Positions 36,465-48,783 of a stretch of 64,000 nt of DNA are shown here, piece by piece (the first letter of the stretch is position 1; every line of letters starts with the position of its first letter). Location of the stretch: contig OZ005610.1 in NCBI GenBank assembly GCA_963930655.1, positions 8,561,001 through 8,625,000 of the forward strand, read 5' to 3'. The stretch comes from Myrica gale (taxonomy: Eukaryota; Streptophyta; Magnoliopsida; Fagales; Myricaceae). The position numbers and the translations under genes were made by a program. The notes below the pieces were generated by a model. It was not told where the DNA came from and ran no database searches. It saw nothing but the letters and a program-made list of their open reading frames with translations.

Positions 36465-36742
36465 GCCTTTTAAGGTTAGGTTGTATTTAAAGCTAACCTT
36501 TTGGTCAATTAGCCTGCATTAACGTTAACGTTCCGAGCTGCAGTGCCACGTAACGTGAACTCAAAACTTGTACGTGGCGACTTCTCGTTGCGCTCCAGAG
36601 TTACACATGATCACCGAGATTAAGATTTGTTTGTAATTTTTTTATCTAAATTGTAAATTAAAATTTTAAAAAATATAAACACAATAGCTGAGACCTTATT
36701 ATAAGATTCAATATTATTTGAATTTTTATATTAATAATATTA

Positions 36743-36976
36743 AGGGATAAATGCAAAATTAGTCCCTATACTATACGCAAAAATCGATTTAGTCTCTGTG
36801 ATATGAAAAACATCGATTTAGTCACTGTGATTTCAGAAAGTGATAAAATTAGTCCCTGATGGAGGACCAATAACAAACGAAAATAGAATCACAGAGACTA
36901 AATCAATATTTTTCATATCACAGGGACTAAATTAATTTTTACGTATAGTGCAGGAACCAATTTTACATTTACCCCT
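36743..36976. mobile_element. MITE with extended terminal inverted repeats
   Basis: A 234-bp element bounded by AATATTA at 36736-36742 and 36977-36983. It starts AGGGATAAATGCAAAATT and, reverse-complemented, ends AGGGGTAAATGTAAAATT. The two halves match along most of their length, so the whole element can fold back. The flanking duplication is at least 7 bases, so the superfamily (hAT or Mutator-like) is open. Confidence 0.8.
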
Positions 36977-39018
36977 AATATTAAATAATGTAAGATTCAT
37001 CTTTTCTATCCCCTTTCTACATTACATAAAATATTGTATCAATGTCTCAAAATTGTACTAAATTCGATGAGATCTACTAATCCGTCTTTATTAACGTCAA
37101 CATTTGCAAACTTTGTCTTTTTCTGGTAGGTAGAATGCGCTCTACAGCACCATGCGGTGGGACGGAGCAGGATGCTCTCTATGGCACGTGCTTGCCAGCA
37201 CTGTTGCCAGGTTTATCCGAGATCTTACTGAAACGACACGTCGGTTGCTAGCGGTTGATTTTCTTTTTTTTTTTGGCTCCTTGCGTGTAAGGCTTTTTCG
37301 TGATAGACTTGCTTGATGTGGGCCGCTCTGAATGATACTACGGCCCAGATTCAATACCCTGGGCCATCTTGAGGTCCAATTAAGTGGGGGCTATTTCAGA
37401 AGACCGAAAAAAGAAGAAGAGGAAGTTGTCCCTCATCTGTGGATTTCCGATTTGGGAACTGTCGTTTGAAGTCAGTGATAAGGAGGAATAGGGGGGGTTT
37501 TCCAACCAAACTTGGCGCGAGAAACTTTTGGGGCGAAGACCATGACAGAGTCAAAGGCCCCGGACTTTTTTTTGCACATGCATAACAGTTGGTGCCCGAA
37601 GTTATTGGTCTCACAGGTGACTCTGTTATGCCTAAAAAATCCAAACCCTATAGCTACTAAACACGATTGGAAATTAGATCAAATTCTGTTTGAACCAAAT
37701 GCCTAAATCATGGAAATTTGCCGCTGGGATAAAACGAATTCTACCCTTACAGAAGACCTCAAGGGGCCTAAACCTAAGTAGTAAATATAAGAAATGCAAA
37801 GCAATTGAATGTCGGTTCCCAATTCAAGTGACCAGGCTGTCTCTCTCTGTTTTTTCCTTCTCGGTCAGAGGATTACAGAAGCACAAAAGGACCAGAAACT
37901 CCCGGACCAAAAAAAGAAAATCAAACATTGACCAAGTCATCCCAATTTTTGTTTGGACCATTGACTAGAGCTCAGCCCCTAGATACTGCACTCTTTGCTT
38001 TGCTCATTTAAAAATAAGAGTTGGGTTGAGTATCTTGACCTTATTTGTACAGTACAATTTGAAAAAAAAAATAGATTAATATATAAATTCTATCAAATTA
38101 ATGTTATTCAAATAGTATAGACTTTGCAACATTTAATACTAATTATGTTGATCCCTTCCAGATTTATAAGTTTCATTTGAGTACAAAATTGTAGTCCGAG
38201 ACAGTCACCTTAAAATTTAAGACTATGTTTAGATTGGTTTTGAAAATATTTTTGTTGTAATGATTAATAAAAATTAGCGAGATGTGTTTTTTTAGGTGTT
38301 TGTGAGAATAGTGAGGCCCATAAAAATGATGTTCGGAAAGAGAAATTTTTTAAAATCTATTCTCTTGAAAAATGTTAGTGTAAAAAAGTATGTTTGGAAA
38401 TAAATTTTTTGTAAGACGAGTTTTTATGTTGTTTTTCATAGAAATTAAGGCAAATGATTAGATATAAAATTTTATTGAAAATTGAAATGTTTTTTTATTT
38501 AAAAAAAATCATGTTTGAATTGAAAAAAAAAAAGTCCCGTTGGTATAGGTGCCTTAAACAATGTCTCTTACTCGGAAGACAATTATCCTGGGCCTTGAGA
38601 TTTTGTTTTCTCGTACGTGCAAGAAAATGTATCCAATATCATAACATGTTCAGACAAATTTTAATGTAAAAAGTACAGCGTGGGCGGTTAGTCCGAAACG
38701 AACTTCGAAACTAGTTTCTATTTGAGGCTCCAAACTACCGCAAGATGCATTTCCTCACGAAGAGAACAGAAACCCGAAAAGCCCGCCAAAACCTTTTCAC
38801 CCCACGAAGAAACACACAGCACCGGAGTCCATGGAGATTAGGGTTAGAGTTGCTTTCTCTTAGCGCTTCTCTTCCCCTCAACCATCTTTACTATGGTCCC
38901 TGTGCTGTAAAGAAAGAGAAAATTAGTACCCCTAGTTTAGGAGCAGAGTTATTAGCTCTTCCCAAAACCCAGGAAATCAAGCCCATAGCTTTCTGGTTTT
39001 TGCGTAGACTGTAGACCC
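36977..39018. other. Intergenic, upstream of U-box gene
   Basis: No gene is recognised. Around 38225-38440 there is AT-rich sequence resembling a decayed Tourist-like MITE. The last 300 bases are probably promoter and 5' UTR of the U-box gene. Confidence 0.45.
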
Positions 39019-42000
39019 ATGGTGATGGATGTAGACCGAGAGGAGGGAAGAGAAGGAGGGGAAAATGTGGAGGAAGTTAACTTGTTGGGCGCTCTGAATC
39101 ACCCGGAGAAGTCGGATGCTGTTGAAGAACTTGTGGCTGTTGTTGAATCTGTGGCTCAGTTTGGAGATTATCGAAGGACACAGAAGAAAGAATGCTGCGG
39201 TATCGTTAGGCGCCTGAAGCTATTGTTGCCGCTTTTTGAAGAGATCAGAGACCTCGAAAAGCCTATTCCGGAGGCGGGCATTGTTTGGTTGAGCAATTTG
39301 AAGAAGGCCCTTGTGTTGGCGAAGAAATTGTTGAAAACTTGTAATGAGGGGAGCAAGATTTATCTGGTTAGGATTTGAAGAACTTTTAGGCTTTTCTATG
39401 ATAAAAGGCTGTTTGCAAGATCTTAGAAGCCTTTTTTTTTCAAATTCCTCTTATTTGATCCGATTTATCTTCATTTCTCTGTCTGACAATATTATATTTC
39501 TTTATTTCCTGTTTTGCTCGCTATTTAGGCATTGGAAAGCGAGGCTGTCATGATAAAATTTCACACCGTCTATGAAAAACTAAGTCAAGCTTTGGATGGT
39601 TTCCCCAGTGATGCACTTGAGGTCTCGGATGAAATCAAAGAACAGGTATTGTCTTTTAATTTTTCATATTTAAGGGCGCTTTGGGATTGCGTTTTTCGAC
39701 ATGCTATATTCTTCAAGTATGACTTGCGTCTGTTATGGTTAGCTTTCGCTGGAATAGTGAAGATTTCTATAACGTCTCAAAATGAGGAGGCCATAGAGAA
39801 ACTATCTTCTCATGATGCAATGCAGCTCGAATGAAGAAATAAGGCCTACTAAGAACATTCATTCTTCCCCGCTCTTTGACAACTTGGGCACCCGGATTGC
39901 CCAACTTTTCCTCAATATTTTACCCTTATGACTATAAAAATCAGCTAATGCCTTGAAAGTAGAGGCTTTTTAGTCTTGGGAATTGAAAAGTACTTGGGAT
40001 ATACAAGGACATGAAGGGGTTTCAAAGAGATTTAACCTAGTAATACGATTGCTATGATCTAGTTCATAAGTCTATGAACTCTCTTGCAATTCTTTTAAAC
40101 ATACATGTCTCTGCCTTGTACTGTAAGCGAATACTAGTAGCTTTCTTCAAGATCATCATGTGCTCCAGTTAAATAAGTTATGCTTTTAACTGTGATTCAG
40201 CTTGAGCTTATGAGCTTGCAACTCAGAAGAGCAAGGAGGCGAACGGACACACAAGACATAGAACTAGCAATGGATATGATGGTGATAGTTTCTAAGAAGG
40301 ATGAAAGGAATGCTGACAGTGCCATAATAGAGCGATTGGCAAAAAAGCTGGCGTTACATACCATTGAGGACCTTAAGATAGAGACAATAGCTGCGAGGAA
40401 CCTTGTTATAGAAAGAGGAGGCCAATATGCAGAGACAACACAACAAATCATTGACATTCTTAACAAATTTAAACAAGTTGCAGGCATGGAAGTCACCAAT
40501 GTGCTTAGTGATCCTGTTGTGCCTAAAGTGCTTGAGAAATGCCCGTCTTTAGTGATCCCTCATGAGTTCCTCTGCCCAATCACACTGGAGATAATGAGGG
40601 ATCCTGTTATTGTTGCAAGTGGACAGGTAATTCCCTATCTGCCTAATCCTTATATTACCTTCTTATTTTCTTTTGTAAGAGGAATATAACCAATAACATA
40701 GTACTTGAACAAATTATTGCTTAAACATCGATTAGTCTAAAGGTAAACAAGCATAAAATAATGCGCTTTAAGAGCTGCAAATATATAGTTAGGGTGAAAT
40801 AGCGGTATTCAGTTGAATTCAAGCCTCTTAAAAGGTAATCAAAATAAATTAAAAAAATTCTGAAATGTTTTCTTTTTTCCGCTTCCCTTCTAAAGTTACT
40901 TCAGATTCAATCTTTTCTTTTGGGGCACAGAGTAAGATGTGCGCGATCAATGTGACAAGATTATTGAAACACTAAAGAAACTAACATTGATTTCGTTTTC
41001 TCTAATTGTTCAAGACGTACGAGAGAGAAAGCATACAGAAGTGGTTTGACTCCAACCAATGGACCTGTCCGAAGACCAGGCAAACTCTGGTTCACCTATC
41101 GTTAGCACCAAACTATGCTCTCAAAAATCTAATATCGATGTGGTGTGAAAAGAACAATTTTCAGCTTCTGAAGGAAGAAAGTTCTGGAGGCCAGGAAGGC
41201 TCCTCAGGCCAACACAAAGAGGAAATATTGTCTTTGGTTGAAAACCTAACGTCTAGTTCGTTAGGAGTGCAGAGAAAGGCTGTAAAGAAGATCCGTATGC
41301 TCTCAAAAGAGAATCCTGAGAACAGAGTTTTGATTGCCGAGAGTGGAGGGATTCAGCCATTAGTGCATCTCCTGTCCTATCCAGATTCCAAACTTCAAGA
41401 ACACGCTGTGACATCTCTGTTGAATTTATCCATTGATGAGGCTAATAAGAAACTCATAGCTAGAAAAGGAGCCATTCCAGCTATAATAGAAGTCTTGCAG
41501 AATGGAAATACTGAGGCTAGGGAGAACTCTGCAGCAGCTTTATTTAGCTTATCAATGCTGGATGAAAACAAAGTAACTGTGGGCTTATCAGATGGCATTC
41601 CAGCACTGGTAGATCTGTTGCAGAATGGGTCGATTAGAGGCAAAAAAGACGCAGCAACAGCACTCTTCAACTTATCTCTCAACCAAGCAAATAAGGGCAG
41701 GGCCATTAGTGCTGGCATTGTTCCCCCCTTACTCCAGTTCCTTGAGGACAGAAACCTAGGCATGGTTGATGAGGCCCTTTCCATCTTCTTACTCCTTGTG
41801 TCACATCCAGATGGACGGCAAGAGATTGGAGAGCTCTCGTTTATTGAAACCCTCGTCGAATTCATCCGAGATGGAACTCCCAAGAACAAGGAGTGCGCAA
41901 CATCAGTTCTTCTTGAGTTGGGATCAAACAATTCGTCCTTCATACTGGCAGCGCTTCAGTTCGGAGTGTATGAGTACTTGATTGAGATCGCAAGGAATGG

Positions 42001-42070
42001 AACCAACAGAGCCCAAAGGAAAGCAAATGCGTTTCTACAGCTAATAAGCAAGAGTGAACAAATTCCTTAA
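39019..42070 (+). CDS. U-box/ARM-repeat E3 ubiquitin ligase, PUB15-like
   Basis: Plant U-box proteins transfer ubiquitin from E2 enzymes to substrates; the ARM repeats bind targets. Exons: 39019-39366, 39529-39645, 40201-40626, 41015-42070, all in phase 0. They total 1947 bases, giving 648 residues. The N-terminal helical UND-type domain covers about 30-260 ([11 protein letters not shown] onward). The U-box is at about 270-345 ([18 protein letters not shown], then [11 protein letters not shown] and CPKTRQTL), split by intron 3 after the ASGQ block. At least five ARM repeats fill about 370-640, with the typical NAL-like NLS and [11 protein letters not shown] blocks. The first ATG is used; a second in-frame Met two codons on is equally possible. 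Resemblance to Arabidopsis PUB15 is from memory, so the number is tentative. Confidence 0.93.
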
Positions 42071-42337
42071 AAAGTTAGAGAAGTAATATTTCTAATTTGC
42101 TAATTATGCTTCTTCTTTCTTATGACTGTTGCATACATGTTCATATTGAATGTTTGCTATGAGCATGGTCATGGTTACTCAAGTGTGTAATGTTTGCTAT
42201 GTTTTCAAGCAAGTGTAAAATACAAGAATTCCTTCTATAATACAAAATTTTTGACGTACTGAAAAAGGTATTGCAATGTCTTGCGGAAACATGACTGTAG
42301 ACATCGCCATTTGAACATACCCTTCCAAAATGGAACA

Positions 42338-42386
42338 GCAACTGAATTAATCTTTTTTTTTTTTCTAAGAGCAACTGAATTAATCT
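42338..42386. repeat. Tail-only retroposon-like insertion downstream of the U-box gene
   Basis: The direct repeat GCAACTGAATTAATC occurs at 42338-42352 and 42371-42385, extending by a base or two on either side. Between the copies are a T-run and CTAAGA. It has the same architecture as the insertions at 11522 and 21068, though the non-T part differs. Confidence 0.5.
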
Positions 42387-42737
42387 TACATGTGGGCAAG
42401 AAAAGCAAATCGTCTCTGTATTTTACCAGACCTGCTGCTATGCCTTCAGACTGGACCACCCAGAGGGACCACATGAGACATAAGATGACAACAATTACGG
42501 GGACCAATTTTATTGCTGCCAAATTCTAATTTGGCAAGTTATTGTCTCAACTTCTGGAACACCCAGCAAGCTATAGATATCAATTTGAGCAAACATAAAT
42601 GTTGTAATTAATTTGTAAATCGTATGAGATATATATGCATGATTTAAAAGATTAAACCTTTTTCATCTGATATGGTTAATCACTTGGTAAAGTGGAGTAG
42701 GATGAATTGCATGAAATATGAGCTCAAGGATTGCTAT

Positions 42738-45456
42738 TGATAGACCACGACGATCCCAACTTTACTTGGAGTAAAATGAGGGATGTGCAAAAGCATATCT
42801 GGGCTGTTGAAGACTTTGTCACAGTGGTTGTTGACTGTTTAGCATTTGTTAGCTAATATTTTGCAGTCAGTTATTGTGTCTTTATTTTAGGAAGTGGTGT
42901 CTTTAATTTAGGAAGTTGTGGTCGTAAGTTTAGGAAAATTTGTTAGTAGTTGTTTATTTAATTTTTGTTAGAAGCTTTAATTTAAGCATAATTTTAACGG
43001 AAACAACTTGAGGTTTATTCTCACCCGAAGAGAATTCTATCGACTTTGATATATCTTTGACTGAGACCTATCAATGGTATCAGAACCCGATTCAATGGCC
43101 ACTCACAAAGAGAAAATTGAGCGTTTAGAAGCAAGAGTTGGACGCCTTCAAGAACGCTTCCACCAAATGTTGCTGACAAACTCCACCAACTAGAAGCTAC
43201 TATCAACTGCTTGTTCGAGGCTTTGTTTTCTCCCAGCATCGGGACCAGTCATCACCACAATGACCGTTCTCGCACCACATGGACAGAGAATAGAGATGAC
43301 ACGGATGGAGGGCTGCAAATTTTTTCATCAAAAATGGCTAAGGTCGAGTTTCCAAGGTACTCCGATGATGACCATAATAAGTGGTTCAACTGCATTGATC
43401 AATTCTTTGAATATCAAGGCACTATGGAAGCATAAAAGGTTTCCTTGGAGTCATTTCATCTCGAAGGTAAAAGCCAAGCAATGGTAGCATTGGTTGCGCT
43501 GAGAGCACACGAAGGATGGCCGAACAAAGACATAGACAATTTTTTTAGGAGAGTCCACGTGGAACTTGGGATAAGGATTCAATGAAGAGAGAGTACTAAT
43601 AGACCACAAAGATCCCAACTTTACTTGGAGTAAAATGAAGGATGTGCAAAAGCAGATCTGGGTTGTTGAAGACTTGGTCATAGTGGTTGTTGACTTGTGT
43701 CTTTATTTTAGGAAGTTGTGGTCCTAAGGTTAGGAAAATTTGTTAGTAGTTATTTATTTAAATTTTGTTAGAAGCTTTAATTTAAGCATATTTTTAACGA
43801 AACAACTTGAGGTTTTGATCTTACTCGAAGAGAATTATATCGACTTTGCTATAGCTCTGACTGGGACCTATCAATGGTATCAGATCCTGGTTCAATGGTG
43901 ACTCACAAAGAGAGAATCGAGCGTTTAGAAGCAAGAGTTGGCCACCTTCAAGAACGCTTCCACCAAATGTTGCTGGCAAACTCCACCAACTAGAAGCTAC
44001 GATCAACTGCTTGTCCGAGACTTTGTTTTCTTCCAGCATCGGGACCAGTCATCACCACAATGACCGTTATCGCACCACAGGGGCAGAGAATAGAGATGAC
44101 ACAGATGGAGGCCTGTAAATGTTTTCATCTAAAATGGCTAAGCTCGAGTTTCCAAGATACTTCGGTAATGACACTACCAAGTTGTCCAACCGTATTGATC
44201 AATTCTTTGAGTATCAAGGCACTACGGAAACACAAAAGGTTTCCTTGGAGTCATTTCATTTCGAAGGTAAAGCCAAGCAATGGTAGCATTGGTTGCTCCG
44301 AGTAAAATGAAGGATGTGCAAAAGCAGATCTAGGCTGTTGAAGAATTGGTCATAATGGTTGTTGAATGTTTAGCACTTGTTAGCTAATATTTTGCAGTCA
44401 GTTATTGTGTTTTTAGTTTAGAAAGTTGTGGTTGTAAGTTTATGAAAAGTTGTTAGTATTTGTTTTATTTATATTATGATAGAAGCTTTAATAAAATTAA
44501 ACATATTTTTAACGAAACAACTTGAGGTTTGTTCTCACCCGAAGAGAATTCTATCGACTTTGTTATAGCTCTGACTGAGACCTATCAATGGTATCAGAGC
44601 TCAGTTCAATGGTCATTCACAAAGAGAGAATCGAGCGTTTAGAAGCAAGAGTTGGCCGCCTTCAAGAACGCTTTCACCAAATGTTGCTTGGTGTTGCTGA
44701 CAAACTCCACTAACTGGAAGCTACGATCAATTGCTTGTCCGAGGCTTTGTTTTCTCCCAACGTCGGGACCAGTCATCACCACAATGATCTTTCTCGCTCC
44801 ACGGGGGCAGAGAATAGAGATGACACGGATGGAGGCTTACAAACTTTTTCATAAAAAATGGCTAAGCTCGAGTTTCCAAGGTACTCAAGTGATGATCATA
44901 CTAAGTGGTTCAACCGCATTGATCAATTCTTTGAATATCAAGGCACTATAGGAGCACAAAAATGTTTCCTTTGAGTCATTTCATCTAGAAGGTAAAGTCA
45001 AACATTGGTGGCAATGGTTGCGCCGAGAGCACACGAAGGATGACCGAACAGTGACATGCGTAGTTTTTTTAGGAGAATCCACATGGACCTTAAGGGCAAG
45101 GATCCACTAAAAGAGGGAGTATTGATAGACCACGACGATCCCAACTTTACTTTGAGTAAAATGAATGATGTGCAAAAGCATATCTGGGCTGTTGAAGACT
45201 TCGTCAATGGTCATAGTGGTTGTTGACTGTTTAGCATTTGTTAGCTAATATTTTGCAATCAGTTATTGTGTCTTTATTTTAGGAGGTGATGTCTTTATTT
45301 TAGGAAGTTGTGGTCCTAAGTTTAGGAAAATTTGCTAGTAGTTGTTTATTTAAATTGTGTTAAAAGCTTTAATAAAATTAAACATATTTTTAACGAAACA
45401 ACTTGAGATTTCTTCTGAGTCGAAGAGAATTCTATCGACTTTGCTATAGCTCTGAC
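42738..45456 (+). mobile_element. Tandem array of a small Gypsy-derived (TRIM-like) element
   Basis: Four LTR copies share three short interiors. LTRs are at 42738-43073 (336 bp, TGATAG...CTATCA), 43597-43873 (277 bp, internal deletion), 44300-44587 (5' truncated) and 45123-45456 (3' truncated). Interiors are at 43074-43596, 43874-44299 and 44588-45122. Each interior begins with a primer-binding site for initiator tRNA-Met (intact TGGTATCAGAGC at 44589-44600, altered in the others). Each then encodes a broken start of a Gypsy-type gag (blocks FPRYS and WFNCIDQFFEYQGTMEA in the first), and the first and third end in a polypurine stretch before the next LTR. No protease or polymerase is present. 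Arrays of this kind arise by recombination between LTRs of neighbouring copies. Confidence 0.85.
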
Positions 45457-45830
45457 CGGCTAGGTCATTTCGGGGCGAGCGGATCATTTATGATGAAGAG
45501 GATGAGCTTCAAGAGAATGATTCGGAGTTCTTGCAGAGTAGAACCGTGCAGTACCAGACAAGAAATAGATCTTGCAAAAAACAAGACTTTTTTTCTAATA
45601 AGTCAATTCATTTGGGACCCTGTAGATCCACTTTTTTTCCTATTCAAAGATCAACCCTTTGTCTATGTGTTTTCACATCGAGAATTCTTTGCAGATGAGG
45701 AGATACCAAAGGGGCTTCTTACTTTCCAAGCAGATATTATATCTATATATAAACGCTGCTTTCTCAAGAATACGCAAGAAAAACACTTCGAAATGTTGAT
45801 TTATAGTAGAGATGGCTTAGAACCCATAGG
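45457..45830 (+). pseudogene. ycf2: Plastid ycf2 fragment inserted in nuclear DNA
   Basis: Ycf2 is a large plastid-encoded protein. Here, in shifting frames, are its blocks [19 protein letters not shown], then [10 protein letters not shown] and [12 protein letters not shown], then [12 protein letters not shown] and [12 protein letters not shown]. Several indels and substitutions break the frame, so it is non-functional and not recent. It starts exactly where the last LTR of the preceding array is cut off. Mitochondrial DNA can also carry ycf2 pieces, so the immediate donor could be either organelle. Confidence 0.85.
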
Positions 45831-46106
45831 TACGTGTGGCTATGAGTATTTGTGCGCTCAATATACAATGCTATTCGGATGTGGACGAAAGTATTACTAG
45901 AAGTCTAGAATGAGCATCTCTTGAAAAGTCCTCGTGCCCAAAATAAGATGCTACCGGGATGTGCAGTGGACGTAGCAAATCTTCCCACCGATGCTAATCA
46001 TCTGTGCAGTCGCGTTCGTCGGATTTGTCTTCGTTATATTGCAGATTGGGCCTCCACCTAATGAATAGCATTGTATGGTCGCGTTCACTTCTTTCCATAC
46101 AAGAGC

Positions 46107-47709
46107 AAAAATACAGACCGCATTGGGCCCAGCAGACGGCGGTTTGTCAGTGGCCCATGTCGTCGTCACGTGGGTGGGGCAGAAAATCATCGCAAAACAC
46201 CAAAAGCAAGGATAAGGGAGAATTGAAATATGGACCGGCTGTGTCAGTTTGGACTTTGGACACAACTTTCCAGCTAAATGAGGAAAATTGCAATAAGATA
46301 TTCTTTTTATTATGCCCAAAAAGAAAGAGCACGTTTCCAAGAATGGGGCCTCCATGTGGAGACCCAGTACCCAGATACGGGTAGCCACGAAATCCTGGCG
46401 TTCTCGATCCGACCGTTCGTTTAGGATATTTAATATTTATCATCCTGGAGGGCCCACAGTCAATTATTTCGACCACCAACTGGACGTCACCATGGTGGGG
46501 GTCTTCTCAATTATTTCAACACCAAAACACAAGATAAAGATATCGATCAGCCAGCCAGCCAGCAATTATAATGAAAAGAAGGGAGGAGGAAATTTAACAG
46601 TAAGATCTGCATGGATAATGTAGCGACCGAAACATGTGATATGAATTTATATGAATTTAGAATCGATTAATACTTTATAAGTTAATTTTTTAGAATGTAA
46701 ATTTTTAAATTAAATAAACATATTCATTCTCAGTTTGCTAATCGATATAGGACTCATACACCACGGGAAATGAGTCATATGTGATATTCGGAGACATAAT
46801 TGGAAGTATCAACACGTGATCTTTGGAAATTTAATAGTACCCATATCAAATGCAATCCCCGAAAAAAAGATTCGCATACTATTTAAATGTCCTACGATGA
46901 AATGGGAGACTAAATTAATAGTACCATATCTCATGCAGTCCCCGAAAAAAAGATTCGCATACTATTTAAATGTCCTACGAGGAAATGGGAGAGACTAAAT
47001 TAATAGTACCCAATTCCCATATCAACACGTGATATTTGGAAATTTAATATTACCCATATCAAATGGAGTCCCCCAAAAAAAAGGATTTGCATACTATTTG
47101 GAAATGGGAGAGACTAAATTAATAGTAACCATATCTTATTTAATCTAGGAAAAAAAATTGCATACTATTTAAAAGGAAAGAATGTTCTTTTAAAAGAAAT
47201 TTATAAAATTTTGATAAAATTGTGAATATTTAAGTGATGTTAAAATTGAATTGGTATACGTATAAAAATTATTTAAAAGATTGATATTTATAAAAAAATA
47301 TAATAAAGTATTGTATTACAATAAATGTGTTTTGTGATGTTTGAACTGTAGATATAAAAATAGGATACATCTCAAAAAAAACAGTGATAGGTCATGCGAG
47401 GAAATGGGAGACTTGGATCTCAAATCGAAGTAACTTCTGGTGGTCAGTTCAAATAGCAAGTGGACTTTTGTGATAATCTCGCATATATATAATTTAAGTC
47501 AAATGTTTGAAACTTTACTTGTGCACTTGTGTAATAATGTTCTCAAAAGTCATTGTTAGAGTGCGACGTGACCCAATGACTACGCACATTCAACTATTAA
47601 AGTCTAGCAACGTTCCAATATTTTTTATTTTATTTTATTTTTTTTAAAAAAAGAGAAGAGATCCTAATCTAAAGATACGCGGTTTTCGGCTCATAAGTCA
47701 AATATCATT
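46107..47709 (+). repeat. Direct duplication, copy 1 (pairs with 61126-62277)
   Basis: Starts AAAATACAGACC and ends near GTCAAATATCATT, both shared with copy 2. Long matching blocks include the stretch around 46150-46240 and the block at about 47560-47585 (GTGCGACGTGACCCAATGAC). Copy 1 has about 270 bases (46350-46620) that copy 2 lacks. No coding sequence is recognised. Confidence 0.85.
46829..47165 (+). repeat. Degenerate tandem repeat, ~83-bp unit
   Basis: The block starting CCCCGAAAAAAAGATTCGCA recurs at 46857 and 46940, with diverged copies near 47071 and 47146. Each is followed by GCATACTATT and most by GAAATGGGAGA. A shorter version is present in the second duplication copy at about 61600-61765. 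Confidence 0.8.
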
Positions 47710-47871
47710 TTCTCTTTGTACGAAAAATAACGTTTCTTGCCCCCAAAAAAGGCTTGGCAGTACGTGTACGATTGTAAATGTGGGCTCGAGTTGCTCTTTG
47801 GATCAGTGACACATCACTGTCTTCTTTACTGTAGGCTCTGCTTTCTTTACTGTCTTCTTGAATCTTGGCAG

Positions 47872-48068
47872 TACCGTTTGTGTACCAAAATTTTACCCCT
47901 TCTAAAATTTTAACAAAATAAAATATTACAATATAATCTCTCTCTCCCCATCAAATCATTACTATTTACTACAAAAAATATAAAAAAATTACTTCTCTCT
48001 TCACTTTTTCACTAAACCCAATACTTAAAATTTTAACAACACTAAAATTTTACAACACAAACACAACC
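47872..48068. mobile_element. Tourist-like MITE, family 1
   Basis: Starts near ACCGTTTGTGTACC and ends ACACAAACACAACC, with the family interior in reverse orientation (CAATATAATCTCTCTCTCC, CTTCACTTTTTCACTAAACC). The target duplication is not evident. Confidence 0.65.
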
Positions 48069-48546
48069 AAAGATGTCTTGTATAGAAAAAGAGCCCAAAA
48101 AAAATTCAAATGGAATCATATAAGATTTGAACTAGAAGCTGATCGAGAAAAACAAATAAAAGAAGATAAGAGCAAAAACTCAATATTTTTTTCTATTTTG
48201 TGTTTTGAAGGATGTTCTCTATCCCGATTCGAATGTAACTGTATTCTATTATTATTATTATTAGCAATACATCTTTTATTTTTTTTAAAATTACATTTGA
48301 CATCCTCTAATCATTCTTACGATGTAATTTATACTCCAAACTCTTAATATATTTACACTTTACACATTAGGGTAAGATATCACCCTTAATCAATACAAAA
48401 GGAGAGACATCATACAATCTTACAGGTTAAATTATAATGTGGGATACAAAGTATAAACACAATGATAATTTAAGGTGCTTACATAATAAATGATAATTGG
48501 AGGTATAAATTGTAATTTTTTAAGTGACATAATGTTACACATAACT

Positions 48547-48783
48547 CTTTTTTTTAACGAATGAAATTCGGGTACTCATTTACGTGCACAAAGGCTCGGA
48601 CGGACCTGATCTGATATCCGCACTAGTTGAGTTCAACGTCACAGTAAACTCTGGAGAGGGGCTCACTGACCAACACACTACATTAGTTGCAAGCTTTTTG
48701 TGCAATGGTTTGGACCCTTGAGTGTGAATCTAACCCATACTCTCAGGCCCCTAGCTATCACTTGAGCTACTTGGGTGAGTTTT
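48547..48783 (-). mobile_element. tRNA-derived SINE, minus strand
   Basis: On the minus strand it begins with an A box-like TAGCTCAAGTGATAGC, has a B box-like GGGTTAGATTCACAC, and ends ACCCGAATTTCATTCGTT plus A-run. It shares this tail and the GACGTTGAACT block with the SINE at 18768. The flanks TTACACATAACT (48535-48546) and TTACACCTAACT (48784-48795) form a target duplication with one difference. Confidence 0.8.

Noticed and set aside
45951..46388. Minus-strand frame of 145 codons between the ycf2 piece and the duplication
   Set aside because: Half of it lies in the non-coding duplication and is not kept open in copy 2; no family recognised.
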